From positions 1 through 64,000 of the forward strand of contig NZ_SJXD01000026.1 in NCBI RefSeq assembly GCF_004336745.1: DNA of 64,000 nucleotides. The letters are read 5' to 3'. Of the stretch, positions 47,875 to 57,313 are shown piece by piece. The position numbers and the translations under genes are program-made. The notes beneath the pieces are model-generated. The model did not search any database. It saw only the letters and a program-made list of their open reading frames with translations, and was not told where the DNA came from. This DNA is from Roseococcus sp. SYP-B2431 (lineage in GTDB: Bacteria; Pseudomonadota; Alphaproteobacteria; Acetobacterales; Acetobacteraceae). Each line of letters starts with the position of its first letter. Within the stretch, counting starts at the first letter, position 1.

Positions 47875-48243
47875 ATGAGCCAGTGGTTTCGCAGAAGCAT
47901 CCTGACCGGCCTTGCGGGCGCCCTCCCCGCCTGCGCCAGCCACGACGAACCCCGCGCGAGCGCGGATTGGCTGCTCGGCCAATGGCAGGGCGGGATCGAG
48001 GGCCAGTTTCTGGCCGTGACCGCCGTCGAAGCGGAGAAGGAGACGGCACAGGGCGCCTGGGCCGGCGCGCCCGTGTCCATCATCCTCACCGGCAGCCGGC
48101 TTCGCTTCGTAACGGCGGACGGCTACGCCGTGCATCTGGCCCATGCCGCGAACAGCACGCTGATCGGCACCATCGACCGTGCGCCCTGGCTGGTGCAGGC
48201 CCGGGATGCGATCGGCTTCGTGGCCCTGCGGCGCGTCGCCTGA
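47875..48243 (+). CDS. Small predicted lipoprotein
   Basis: A 122-residue protein with a short lipoprotein signal (RRSILTGLAGALPAC, Cys21 as lipid anchor). The mature domain, WLLGQWQGGIEGQFLAVT to IGFVALRRV, resembles the small beta-barrel-like domains of periplasmic proteins that begin with a GxWxG motif. I cannot name the family. It is transcribed with the same polarity as its neighbours but with no tight linkage. Confidence 0.6.
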   Translation: MSQWFRRSILTGLAGALPACASHDEPRASADWLLGQWQGGIEGQFLAVTAVEAEKETAQGAWAGAPVSIILTGSRLRFVTADGYAVHLAHAANSTLIGTIDRAPWLVQARDAIGFVALRRVA

Positions 48244-48328
48244 CCGGGGGAATCCCGGCGCATCGGCCCTGTACGCCGCCGGCTGGGCACCTTAGCCTGC
48301 GCCAAGCCTCGACAAGCCAGGAAAGTCC

Positions 48329-49090
48329 ATGTCCGCCGCCGTGAAGCCCGCCCCCGCCAGCATGAGCGACGCCGAGTGGACCGCGCGCTGCGACCTCGCC
48401 GCGCTCTATCGCATCGTCGAGCATCTCGGCTGGACCGACCTGCTCGAGACGCACATGACCGTGCGCGTCCCTGACGAGCCCGGCACCTTCCTCATCAACA
48501 ACTACGGCGACATGTTCGACGAGATCACCGCGTCGAGCCTGGTGAAGATGAACCTGGAGGGCGAGGTGCTCGGCGGCGGCACGAAGTACAATGCGGCCGG
48601 CTTCACGATCCACAGCGGCGTCTACAAGGCCTGCCCGGACGTCGCCTGCATCATGCATACCCATACCCGCGCCGGCGCAGGCGTCTCGGTGCTGCGGAAC
48701 GGCCTGCGCCCCATCAGCCAGGACGCGCTGCATGTGCTCGACGACGTGGTCTATCACGAATACGGCGTGCCGGCCTCGGCCGAGGAATGCCTCGCGCTCG
48801 GCGAGAGTGCGAAGAAGGGTGGCTGCATCGTGCTGCTGAACCACGGGCTGCTCTCGGCCGGCAGGACCATCCCGGCCGCGCTCTATCGCCTCTACATGCT
48901 GGAGCGGGCCTGCGAGGTGGAAATGATCGCGCGCAGCATGGACGAGCCGCCGGTCCTGATCGAGCCGCATATCGTGGAGCGTGCCGCGAAGCGGCAGTCC
49001 ACGATGCGCCAGCAGCCGGAATACGGCGTGCGGCAATGGGAGGCACTGCTGCGGCACATCGACCGGAAGGGCGCCGACTACCGGCGCTGA
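48329..49090 (+). CDS. Class II aldolase/adducin family protein
   Basis: A 253-residue protein of the class II aldolase/adducin superfamily, which includes fuculose-phosphate aldolase. The zinc-binding pair HTHTRAG is near residue 110, a further His lies in VVYHEYG, and NHGLLSAGRT is typical. The N-terminal region reads RCDLAALYRIVEHLGWTD and THMTVRVPD. Members without a sugar-phosphate partner act on unknown substrates, sometimes as decarboxylases. It stands alone, 170 bp ahead of a diguanylate cyclase gene. Confidence 0.87.
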   Translation: MSAAVKPAPASMSDAEWTARCDLAALYRIVEHLGWTDLLETHMTVRVPDEPGTFLINNYGDMFDEITASSLVKMNLEGEVLGGGTKYNAAGFTIHSGVYKACPDVACIMHTHTRAGAGVSVLRNGLRPISQDALHVLDDVVYHEYGVPASAEECLALGESAKKGGCIVLLNHGLLSAGRTIPAALYRLYMLERACEVEMIARSMDEPPVLIEPHIVERAAKRQSTMRQQPEYGVRQWEALLRHIDRKGADYRR

Positions 49091-49259
49091 GCGGTTGCAG
49101 CTTGCTCCGCCCAGGCCCGACCTGATCTTGCGCGAGAAGGCCTCATGTGACCAAATGCCTGAAGATCGGCCATAACATACTGACTTCGCACATTTTTAGA
49201 CAACTTCAATTTACTCTGCCGAAACGGCCCGGCACCGCTCCGGCAGCCCTGGGGCGGGG

Positions 49260-50507
49260 ATGCCCTGGGTGAACGGCGTCCTGCTGCTGCTGACCCAGGC
49301 GGCCCTCTACTTTTGCGTCATGACCCTGCTGCTGGGTCTGCGGCGGCGGGTCGGCATCGGCGTCTTCGTCTGCGCGCTCGGCGTCATGCACTTCCTGGAG
49401 ACCTATCTCGCGGCGGTCTTCTTCATCGAGCTGCCCTTCGGTCTCATCTCCCCCGGCTCGACCGTGCTGTTCAGCGGCAAGCTCGCGATGATCCTTCTTC
49501 TCTACGTCATCGAGGACACCGAAACCGTCCGCCAGCCCATCTACGGCCTGCTGATCGGCAATATGCTGATGGTGGGCCTGGTCCTGCTGCTGCGCTTCCA
49601 CGAGCCCGCCGCGGGCCTGTCCGAGCTGGTGCCGGACCTGATGCTGATCGACAACATGGGCGTGCTCATGGTCTGGGGCACGACGCTGCTCTTCATCGAC
49701 AGCCTCGCCATCGTCCTGCTCTACGAGGCCCTGTCACGGCGATGGGCCGGGCGCGTCTTCCTGCCGATGCTGCTGAGCCTCGGCGCGGTGCTGACCTTCG
49801 ACCAGATCGCCTTCTTCAGCGGCCTTCATCTGGTGGCCGGGACGCCCTTCCCGGCCCTTTTCGGCGGCTGGGTGGCGAAGATGGGCGCCGCGCTCACCTT
49901 CGCGCTGATGGCCGCGGCCTATCTGCAATGGGTGGAGCACCCCTCCGCCGATCATCCCGAGGCCGGGACCGCTCGCCTCCTCGGCCGGCTGACCTACCGC
50001 CACCGCTACGAGGCGCTGCTGACCGCGAGCCGGGTCGATGCCCTGACCGGCGCCTGGAACCGGCAGCAGTTCGACAGCCTGGGCCCCGCGCGGCTTGCCC
50101 GGGCGGCGGCGCTGGGTCGGCCGCTCGGCCTCGCGATCGTCGACCTCGACAACTTCAAGCAGGTGAACGACACGCTCGGCCACCAGTCGGGCGACGAGGC
50201 CCTCAAGCGCACGGTCGCCGCGATGAAGGCTTCCATCCGGCCTGGCGACGAGGTCTTCCGCTACGGCGGCGACGAATTCGTCGTCCTCGCCCAGGACCTG
50301 CGCCCCGCCGATGCGGCCGCCTATGCCGAGCGCCTGCGGCTGGCCGTGGCCGCGGAGGGCGGGGCGCTGCCGGTGACCCTCTCCGTCTCCATCGGCATTG
50401 CGGTCTTCCCCCGCGATGCCGGCGGTTTCGGCGAGCTGATGCGCCGGGCCGACCAGCGCCTCTACGACGCCAAGGGGCTCGGCCGGAACCAGGCGATCAG
50501 CGGCTGA
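49260..50507 (+). CDS. Membrane-bound diguanylate cyclase
   Basis: A 415-residue enzyme that makes cyclic di-GMP from two GTP. The first 230 residues contain about seven transmembrane helices (for example LLLLTQAALYFCVMTLLLGL) that should form a sensor. The GGDEF domain follows, with DALTGAWNRQQFD, VDLDNFKQVNDTLGH and the active motif YGGDEF near residue 338. An RxxD motif (RPGD) five residues before it is a standard inhibitory site for product feedback. The start ATG at 49260 has only a weak GGGGCGGGG upstream. An AT-rich stretch at about 49140-49215 likely holds its promoter. Confidence 0.92.
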   Translation: MPWVNGVLLLLTQAALYFCVMTLLLGLRRRVGIGVFVCALGVMHFLETYLAAVFFIELPFGLISPGSTVLFSGKLAMILLLYVIEDTETVRQPIYGLLIGNMLMVGLVLLLRFHEPAAGLSELVPDLMLIDNMGVLMVWGTTLLFIDSLAIVLLYEALSRRWAGRVFLPMLLSLGAVLTFDQIAFFSGLHLVAGTPFPALFGGWVAKMGAALTFALMAAAYLQWVEHPSADHPEAGTARLLGRLTYRHRYEALLTASRVDALTGAWNRQQFDSLGPARLARAAALGRPLGLAIVDLDNFKQVNDTLGHQSGDEALKRTVAAMKASIRPGDEVFRYGGDEFVVLAQDLRPADAAAYAERLRLAVAAEGGALPVTLSVSIGIAVFPRDAGGFGELMRRADQRLYDAKGLGRNQAISG

Positions 50508-50516
50508 GGCCGGCGC

Positions 50517-52079
50517 TCACTCGCTCCACCGCGCCAGCCAGAAGCGCATGCGGCCATCGGCCGAGGCCGGCATCTCGAGCTGGCGGCGCATCGCGAGCAC
50601 CATCGGCTCCCGGTAGAGCGGGACGGTCCAGAAGTTGTTGCGCTCCATCTGGAAGGCCTCGGTCATCAGGGCGGTGCGGCGGGCAGGGTCCATCTCCGTC
50701 GAGATCCCTTCGACGAGCGCGTCGAAGCGCGCGTCGGAGACGGCGCCGGCATTCCAGCTCCCCCGGCGCTGCGTCTTGGTGTGCAGCATGTTGTTCAGGA
50801 TGGAAAAGCCGTCGAGCTGCGGCGTATTCGCCCAGCCGAGGAAGAAGATGTCGCTCTGCTGGTTGAGGAAGCGCGCCGTGTAGGCCGGGTAGCGCATGAT
50901 GTTGAGGTTCACGCGCACGCCGATCCGCGCCCACATGGACGCCACCGCGCGGCAGACCCGCTCGCCGTTCACGAAGCGGTCGTTCGGGCAGTCCATGCCG
51001 ATCTGGAAGCCGTCGGGATAGCCGGCCTCGGCGAGCAATTGCCGGGCGCGGGCGGGATCATGGGCCACGCGCGGGCCGGCGAGCGAGGCGTCGTAGCCGC
51101 CGATCTCCTGGGCGATGAGGGTGTGGATGGGACGCGTCAGGTTGCGCATCACGCTGGTGGTGATGGCCTGGATGTCCACGGCGCGCGTCAGCGCCTCGCG
51201 CACGCGGACATCGGCCAGCGGGTTGCGCGGCTGGCCCTCCACGGCGTGGCCGGGTGCCACGTTGAAGCCGAAGAACTGCACGCGCAGGTCCTGCGCCTCG
51301 ATCACGCGGATGGCGGGCGTGGAACGGAAGCGGTCGAGATCCTGCAGCGGCGTCGGCGTGATGACGTCGAGCTGGCCGGCGATCAGCCCCGCCACCCGCG
51401 TCGCGTCATTGGCCACGGGGCGGAACTCGACGCGCTGGATGTTGTGCGTCGCGCGGTCCCACCATTCGGGGAACCGCTCCATCACCGTCGCGGAATCCAC
51501 CGTGCGCGAGACGAGGCGGAAGGGGCCGGTGCCGTTGGTGTTCATGCTCGTATAGGCAGTGCGGCCGCGCGCGGGATCGGCCGGCAGCAGCGCGTCGTTC
51601 CGCGTCATCCACGCCTCGGAGAGGATGGAGATGCCGGCCAGGTCGTTGATGAGCACGGGGTATGCGCCGCGGAGCAGCACGTCGACGCTCCATTCGCCGC
51701 TTTGCGTCACCTCGCGGATCATGTGCGTGACCGAAGCATAGGGCGAATTGGGCACGCTGGCCCGCCGCAGCGAGGCGACGACGTCCCCCGCCGTCATGGG
51801 CGTGCCGTCATGAAAGCGCACGCCCTGGCGGATGGCGAAGCGGTAGTGGTCCGGCGCCAGCACCTCCCAGCCGGTGGCCAGGCCGGGCTCGAACTTCAGG
51901 TCGCGGTCGAGGCGGATGAGCGTCTCGTAGATATTGCCGAGCACGGCCGCATTGGCCGTGGAGAAGGCGCCGTGCGGATCCATGGTCGAGATCTCGCCGT
52001 TGTTGCCCCAGCGGACGGTCTGCGCCCCGGCGGCCACAGGGGCGATCAGCAACGCAAGGGCTGCGAGGTGGCGGATCAT
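50517..52079 (-). CDS. ABC transporter substrate-binding protein, family 5 (peptide type)
   Basis: A 520-residue periplasmic receptor. The signal peptide (HLAALALLIAPVAAGAQ) is followed by VRWGNNGEISTMDPHGAFST, NIYETLIRLDRDLKFEPGLA and the family signature YRFAIRQGVRFHDGTPMTAG near residue 82. NTNGTGPFRLV lies further on. The start ATG overlaps the MlrC-gene stop (ATGA), so the two are cotranslated. No peptide permeases are near, which makes it an orphan receptor whose ligand is probably tied to the MlrC substrate. It differs clearly from the receptor at 5139-6731. Confidence 0.92.
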   Translation of the reverse strand: MIRHLAALALLIAPVAAGAQTVRWGNNGEISTMDPHGAFSTANAAVLGNIYETLIRLDRDLKFEPGLATGWEVLAPDHYRFAIRQGVRFHDGTPMTAGDVVASLRRASVPNSPYASVTHMIREVTQSGEWSVDVLLRGAYPVLINDLAGISILSEAWMTRNDALLPADPARGRTAYTSMNTNGTGPFRLVSRTVDSATVMERFPEWWDRATHNIQRVEFRPVANDATRVAGLIAGQLDVITPTPLQDLDRFRSTPAIRVIEAQDLRVQFFGFNVAPGHAVEGQPRNPLADVRVREALTRAVDIQAITTSVMRNLTRPIHTLIAQEIGGYDASLAGPRVAHDPARARQLLAEAGYPDGFQIGMDCPNDRFVNGERVCRAVASMWARIGVRVNLNIMRYPAYTARFLNQQSDIFFLGWANTPQLDGFSILNNMLHTKTQRRGSWNAGAVSDARFDALVEGISTEMDPARRTALMTEAFQMERNNFWTVPLYREPMVLAMRRQLEMPASADGRMRFWLARWSE

Positions 52080-53551
52080 GCGTTGCTCCTGTCGAGGGGA
52101 AAGATCGGCCGGCGCAGGTTGCGCCATTCGAGGCTGTGCAGGTCGAGCGTCGCCACACCCGGCCCGTGGCAATCGATGTTCGCCGCGGCGAGCGGCAGGA
52201 AGCCCGGGCGGTGGTTCGTCTTGGCCTTGAGGATGATGTAGCGGAAGCGCGTCGGCTCCAGCCCGAAGATCCGGTACTGGAGCGGGTCCAGCGCCTCCAC
52301 GCGGCCCTCGCTGACCAGCAGCGTCATCTTCGGCGTCTCGAGCACGGCGCAGCGGCCGAGATCGACGGGCATGCCCGTGAAGATCGGCCCCTCCACCCGG
52401 AACTTGCCCATGGAGAGCGTCTTCACGACGCCGGTGAGCCGCATGGGCCGGAGCTGCTCCTTCAGGGCCGGCGCATGCAGCTTGCCGCCGATGTCGATTG
52501 TCACCGTCGCGCCGATCCCGGCCGCGACCATCTGCGCCACCGCCGCCGGATCGCGGATCGGCCCGGCCAGGATGCCGTCGAGCCCCTGGTGCAGCGCCTC
52601 GGCGATCACCGCCATGCTGTCCATGCTGCCGCCGGAATGGCAGTTGTCCGACATGTCCGCGAGGATGACCGGCCCGTCCTGGATCTCGGAGGCACGGGCG
52701 ACGGCGCTGTCCAGCGGCTCCAGCTTCTGCACGAATTCGTCGCGCAGCGACCAGGCCAGGTCGCCCACGCGCTTCGCCGCCGCCTCGGCCTGGGCGCGGT
52801 CGCGATGCGCGGTGGCGAGGACCGTGAGCGCGGTGTCCTCGGTGTCGGCCAGCGGGAAGCCGGTGAAGACGGTGCAGCAGGGCAATCCTCGCGCCTCCTC
52901 GGCCGCCGCGGCCTCGATGAGCACGGACATGGGCGGCTGGCTGGAGAGGCCGCGCACCATGTCGGGCAGCATGGGCACGCGGTGCAGGACGGTGACGGGG
53001 TCGAGCCGGCCGTCCAGCACCTCGCGCAGCATGCGCGCGGCCATGCGGCCCGTCTCGGGCATGTCGGTGTGCGGATAGGTGCGATAGCCCGGCATCACCG
53101 TGCAGTTGTCGACGAAGAGCTGGGTGATGTTGCCGTGGCTGTCGAGCGCGGCGCCGATGGGAAGGCCCGGGCGCACGCTGCGGATGCGGCGAAGCATCTC
53201 GCCCTCGCCGTCCTGGAAGCCCTCGGCGACCATGGCGCCGTGCAGGTCGAGCAGCATGGCGTCGCAGTCGCGCGCGGCGGCGCAGAGGATCTCGCTCAGC
53301 CGCTCGAAGGCCTCGCGCGCGACGGGGGCGCTGGGCAGGGCGCGGGCGGCGATGGGGATGGTGATCCGCGCATCCCATTTCTCCGCCTCCTCCAGCAGGC
53401 CGGAGAGCGAGTAGCCGGAGTGGCGGTACATCGCCCGCGCCTCCTCGCCGTGATGGATGGTGAAGTCCTCCCAGCGCGTCGGCACGGGGGAGAAGGTGTT
53501 GGTCTCGTGCTTGAACATCGCGACCGAGAGGCGCAGGGAATTTGTCGTCAT
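52076..53551 (-). CDS. MlrC-family (M81) metalloprotein
   Basis: A 491-residue protein of the M81/MlrC family, named from the microcystin degradation gene mlrC, and present in many proteobacteria that never meet microcystin. Conserved blocks are AMFKHETNTFSPVPT at residues 12-26, LLDLHGAMVAEG, GAALDSHGNIT and YRTYPHTDMPETG, which hold putative zinc His/Asp ligands. ADMSDNCHSGGSMDS and IDIGGKLH are seen in the second half. ATG 53551 begins the homology. It is coupled to a peptide-type receptor and diverges from the branched-chain-type importer with 110 bp between starts. Confidence 0.9.
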   Translation of the reverse strand: MTTNSLRLSVAMFKHETNTFSPVPTRWEDFTIHHGEEARAMYRHSGYSLSGLLEEAEKWDARITIPIAARALPSAPVAREAFERLSEILCAAARDCDAMLLDLHGAMVAEGFQDGEGEMLRRIRSVRPGLPIGAALDSHGNITQLFVDNCTVMPGYRTYPHTDMPETGRMAARMLREVLDGRLDPVTVLHRVPMLPDMVRGLSSQPPMSVLIEAAAAEEARGLPCCTVFTGFPLADTEDTALTVLATAHRDRAQAEAAAKRVGDLAWSLRDEFVQKLEPLDSAVARASEIQDGPVILADMSDNCHSGGSMDSMAVIAEALHQGLDGILAGPIRDPAAVAQMVAAGIGATVTIDIGGKLHAPALKEQLRPMRLTGVVKTLSMGKFRVEGPIFTGMPVDLGRCAVLETPKMTLLVSEGRVEALDPLQYRIFGLEPTRFRYIILKAKTNHRPGFLPLAAANIDCHGPGVATLDLHSLEWRNLRRPIFPLDRSNA

Positions 53552-53661
53552 GACCGTACATTGGCGCGGTGCCGCGCCCGAGGAAAGGCCCGGCCGCGGT
53601 TGACACGTGCAAGCGGCGCGACCGAACATGCGGGCCACAAGAATCCTCGGGAGAAATGGCC

Positions 53662-54801
53662 ATGAACGGCTTCAAGGCAGGGCGTCGCGCGGTCCTGGGC
53701 GGGCTTGCCGCCGCCCCCTACATCGGCCAGGCCCGCGCCCAGGGGACGAGCCCTTCCGGCGATCCCTACATCGTCGGCACCCTCTTCCCGATGAGCGGGC
53801 CAAATGCCGAATACGGCTCGGTCTTCACCGCCGGCGCCGCGCTGGCCGTGCAGCACATCAACGCCGACAGCATGCTGCGCCGCCCGGTCCGCATCCAGGC
53901 CGAGGACACCCAGGCCCTGCCGCAGCAGGCCGTCGTGGGCATGACCAAGCTCGTGAACGTGGACCGCGCGCATTACGTGCTGTCCGCCTTCACGGCCGTT
54001 TCCAAGGCCGTCGCCCCGGTGGGCGATCGCGCGAAGACGGTCATGGTCAATGGCGGCGCGGTCGGGCCGGACCTCTCGGGCCTCTCGCCCTATTTCTGGA
54101 ACGTCATCCCGCTCGCCCATCTGGAGACGCAGGCGCTGCTGCCCTTCATGATGCAGCGCAACCTCAAGCGCGTGGCGCTGGTCTATGTGGACGACCCGCT
54201 GGGCGACGCCATTCTCGGCATCCTGCGCACGGCCCTGCCCCAGGTGGGCGGCTCGCTCGTCGGCCAGTTCTCCGTGCCGCGCACGGCGCAGCAATTCGCC
54301 CCCGTCGCCGCGCGCATCCGCCAGACCCGGCCGGATGCGGTCTATATCGCCTCCTTCGGCGCCCAACAGAGCCAGATCATCAAGCAGCTGCGCGACAACG
54401 GCGTGTCCCAGCCACTCGTCTCCTATTCGGCGATGAACATCGACAGCGTGCGCACGTTGACCGAGGCGGAAGGGCTGATCTTCACCACCCAGAGCACCGA
54501 TTTCGAGGGCGGCGACGCCGTCACCCGCCGCTTCGCCACCGACTTCAAGGCGCGGCACAACGCCGACCCCGGCACTTACCAGGTGAACTACTACAATGCC
54601 GTGCGGCTCTTCGGCCTGCTCGCGCAATCGCTCGAGCGCGAGAATGCCGAGGTGAATGGCGAGAATCTCCGCCGCGTGCTGCTCGCCCAGCGCGAATTCG
54701 ACCTGGTGGGCGGCAAGGGCCGCTTCGACGAGCTGGGCAATATGAGCGCGGCGCTCCAGATCACCGAGATCCGCGGCGGACGGCTGGTCAAGGTCGGCTG
54801 A
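53662..54801 (+). CDS. Branched-chain-type ABC transporter substrate-binding protein
   Basis: A 379-residue periplasmic receptor of the LivJ/K type. The signal is twin-arginine-like (FKAGRRAVLGGLAAAPYIGQ). The mature domain begins YIVGTLFPMSGPNAEYGS, with ADSMLRRPVRIQAEDTQALP and ALVYVDDPLGDAILGILR as Periplasmic-binding folds. I choose ATG 53662 with GGAG eight bases before; the ATG two codons earlier is too close to it. It heads a run with livHMGF, a glutathione transferase and a GMC oxidoreductase. The ligand need not be an amino acid: such receptors often bind aromatic acids or amides. Confidence 0.91.
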   Translation: MNGFKAGRRAVLGGLAAAPYIGQARAQGTSPSGDPYIVGTLFPMSGPNAEYGSVFTAGAALAVQHINADSMLRRPVRIQAEDTQALPQQAVVGMTKLVNVDRAHYVLSAFTAVSKAVAPVGDRAKTVMVNGGAVGPDLSGLSPYFWNVIPLAHLETQALLPFMMQRNLKRVALVYVDDPLGDAILGILRTALPQVGGSLVGQFSVPRTAQQFAPVAARIRQTRPDAVYIASFGAQQSQIIKQLRDNGVSQPLVSYSAMNIDSVRTLTEAEGLIFTTQSTDFEGGDAVTRRFATDFKARHNADPGTYQVNYYNAVRLFGLLAQSLERENAEVNGENLRRVLLAQREFDLVGGKGRFDELGNMSAALQITEIRGGRLVKVG

Positions 54802-54805
54802 CCCG

Positions 54806-55675
54806 GTGCTTCTCCTTCAGCTTCTCCTGCAGGGGCTGCAGGTCGGCGCGCTCTACGCGCTGACCGCGGCCGGCTTCGCGCTGATCTTCGGCGCGACGCG
54901 CATCTTCCATTTCGCGCATGGCTCGGCCTTCACGCTGGCGGGATACACCTTCCTCTTCGCCACGCAGGCGGGATGGCCCTGGTATCTGGGCGGGCTGGCG
55001 GGCGTGGTCGTCGCCACGCTCTTCGGCCTCGGCATCTACTGGTTCGTCTACCGGCCGATCCAGCGGCACGAGGGTTCTTTTTTCACGGTCTTCGTGGCGG
55101 CCTTCGGGGTCGGAATCGTCGTTCAGAACCTGATCGGCATGTTCGCCGGACGCGGCTTCGCGAGCGTGGACACGCCGCTGTCGCGCGCCGTCGAGGTGTT
55201 GCCCGACGTCTATCTCGCCGAGGTCTTCTGGGTCGCCATCGGCCTGTCGCTGCTGCTCTTCCTGCTGCTGACGCTGTTCCTCACGCGCCACAATGCGGGC
55301 GTCGCGCTGCGCGCGCTGCACCAGAACCCGGACCTGCTGCGCGCCTACGGCCTCTCCTCCACCAAGCTCTCGCTGCTGGCCTTCGCGGTGGGCTCGGCGC
55401 TGGCGGCACCGGCCGCGATCCTGACGGCGATGACCTCCGGCCTCAACGAGGCGATCGGCCACCAGGTCATGCTCATCTCCATGGCGGCGACCATCGTGGG
55501 GGGCGTCGGCTCGCTGCGCGGGGCGGCGCTGGCCGGGCTCATGCTGGGCGTGGCCGAGGCTGTCGCGCTCAGTTTCGTGGACACGCAATGGGCCGAGGCC
55601 GTCTCCTTCCTCGTGCTCTTCGCCTTCATCATCTTCCGCCCGAGCGGCATCTTCGGGATCACCCAGGCGCGATGA
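54806..55675 (+). CDS. livH: Branched-chain-type ABC transporter permease LivH
   Basis: A 289-residue inner-membrane permease with about eight hydrophobic segments. The LivH start LLLQGLQVGALYALTAAGFALI and the signature GATRIFHFAHGSAFTLAGY are clear, as is VGGVGSLRGAALAGLMLGV near the end. The start is a GTG at 54806, four bases after the receptor stop. It is the first of two permeases of this importer, followed ten bases later by livM. Confidence 0.93.
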   Translation: MLLLQLLLQGLQVGALYALTAAGFALIFGATRIFHFAHGSAFTLAGYTFLFATQAGWPWYLGGLAGVVVATLFGLGIYWFVYRPIQRHEGSFFTVFVAAFGVGIVVQNLIGMFAGRGFASVDTPLSRAVEVLPDVYLAEVFWVAIGLSLLLFLLLTLFLTRHNAGVALRALHQNPDLLRAYGLSSTKLSLLAFAVGSALAAPAAILTAMTSGLNEAIGHQVMLISMAATIVGGVGSLRGAALAGLMLGVAEAVALSFVDTQWAEAVSFLVLFAFIIFRPSGIFGITQAR

Positions 55676-55685
55676 GGGGGGCACG

Positions 55686-56561
55686 ATGATCGCCTATTTC
55701 ACCAATCTCGCCTCGCTGGGCGCGATTTTCTGCATCCTGGCGGCGACGCTGAACGTGGCGGTCGGCTATGCCGGCATCTTCAGCGTGGCGCATGCGGTCT
55801 TCTTCGGCCTGGGCGCCTATGCCGGCGCGCAGGTCTCGCTGCTGCTGATCCCCGACGCGCTGGTGGCCATGGTGGTCGCGGCCCTCGTCGCGGGCGCGCT
55901 GTCGCTCTGCCTGGCGCTGCCGGCGCTGCGCGTGCGGGGCGAGTACTTCGTCGCCGCCTCGCTGGGGCTGCAGATGATGGCCGTCACGCTGTTCAGCGAG
56001 GCGAAGACCCTCACCGGCGGCATCGGCGGCCTCACCGGCATTCCGCGGCCGCATATCCTCGGCGTGGAGGTCAGCACCCTGCCGGTGGCGCTCGCCGCGC
56101 TCGCCCTGATCCTGCTGGCCACGGCGCTGCTCATGCGCGGCTCCTTCGGCCGCACGCTCCAGGCCATCCGCGACGGCGAGAGCGCGGCCGAGGCGCTGGG
56201 CAAGAACGTCGCCGCCGCCAAGGCGCTGGCCGTGGCCTTCGCCTGCGCGGGCGCGGGCGTGGCGGGCGCGCTCTTCGCCATGCACATGCAGTTCGTGAAC
56301 GTCGAGAGCTTCAACCTCGACCAGTCCGTGCTGATCATGGCCATGGTCATCATCGGCGGCACGGGGACGCTCTGGGGGCCGCTGGTCGGCGCGGTCATCC
56401 TGCTCTCGCTGCCGGCCGGGCTCGCCTTCATGCCCTTCATCCCCTCCACCGAGGTCGGCGCCGTGCAGCAGATCATCTACGGCCTCGCCATGACCTTGCT
56501 GATGGTGTTCCGGCCGGCCGGCCTCGTCGGCGACCTCAGCCGCGGGAAGAGCCACGCATGA
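55686..56561 (+). CDS. livM: Branched-chain-type ABC transporter permease LivM
   Basis: A 291-residue permease partner of LivH with about eight to nine membrane helices. LivM features are LNVAVGYAGIFSVAHAVFFG near the start, VRGEYFVAASLGLQMM and IGGLTGIPRPHI. The conserved IRDGESAAEALGKNVAAAK loop contacts the ATPases. The stop overlaps the livG start as ATGA. A GGGGGG run lies before the ATG. Confidence 0.93.
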   Translation: MIAYFTNLASLGAIFCILAATLNVAVGYAGIFSVAHAVFFGLGAYAGAQVSLLLIPDALVAMVVAALVAGALSLCLALPALRVRGEYFVAASLGLQMMAVTLFSEAKTLTGGIGGLTGIPRPHILGVEVSTLPVALAALALILLATALLMRGSFGRTLQAIRDGESAAEALGKNVAAAKALAVAFACAGAGVAGALFAMHMQFVNVESFNLDQSVLIMAMVIIGGTGTLWGPLVGAVILLSLPAGLAFMPFIPSTEVGAVQQIIYGLAMTLLMVFRPAGLVGDLSRGKSHA

Positions 56562-57313
56562 GCGAACCTTTGCTCGTCTGCGAGGGCCTCTCGCGCTCCT
56601 TCGGCGGCGTGAAGGCCGTGGCGGGCGTCTCGCTCTCCCTCACCGCGGGGATGGTCACCGCGCTGGTCGGCCCCAACGGCGCGGGCAAGACGACCTGCTT
56701 CAACCTCATCACCGGAAATCTCCGCGCCGACGCGGGCAGCGCGCTGCTGCGCGGCCAGTCGATCATGGGGCTCAAGCCGCATCGCGTGGCGCGGATGGGC
56801 GTGGCGCGCAGCTTCCAGGATCTGCGGCTCTTCACGCACATGTCGGTGCGCGACAACGTCCGCGCCGCGACGGAGACCTCCGCCTGGTTCTGGCAGCCGG
56901 GCGGTGCCGCCGCCCGCAAGGCACGCGAGGCCGCGGCCGAGGAGGCGCTCGCCCGCACCGGCCTGACCGCGCTGGCCGAGGCGCGCGCCATCGACCTCGC
57001 CTATGCGGAACGGAAATTCCTCTCGATGGCGCGCATCCTGGCCGCCCGGGCCGATATCTGGCTGCTGGACGAGCCGGCCTCGGGCCTCGACCTCTCCTCC
57101 CGCCGGCGCTTCGGCGAGTTGCTGAAGGAGGCGCGACGCCAGGGCGTGGCCATCTGCCTCATCGAGCACAATCTCGACGTCGTGACGGAGCTGGCCGATC
57201 GCATCGCCTTCCTGGACCAGGGCCAGGTGCTGGCGGAGGGCGACCCGCAGACCATCCTGCGCGATCCGAAGCTGGCCGCGATCTACTTCGGCGACCGCGA
57301 GGACGCGGCATGA
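56558..57313 (+). CDS. livG: Branched-chain-type ABC transporter ATPase LivG
   Basis: A 251-residue ABC ATPase. Walker A is GPNGAGKT near residue 42, the Q-loop region reads ARSFQDLRLFTHMSV, and Walker B is WLLDEPASGLD with EHNLD as the H-loop. The usual signature LSxGxQ is replaced by LAYAERKFLSMARIL: the position normally GxQ reads ERK. This is a departure seen in some LivG-like proteins that may lower or alter ATPase activity. It couples to livF by an ATGA overlap. Confidence 0.9.
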   Translation: MSEPLLVCEGLSRSFGGVKAVAGVSLSLTAGMVTALVGPNGAGKTTCFNLITGNLRADAGSALLRGQSIMGLKPHRVARMGVARSFQDLRLFTHMSVRDNVRAATETSAWFWQPGGAAARKAREAAAEEALARTGLTALAEARAIDLAYAERKFLSMARILAARADIWLLDEPASGLDLSSRRRFGELLKEARRQGVAICLIEHNLDVVTELADRIAFLDQGQVLAEGDPQTILRDPKLAAIYFGDREDAA

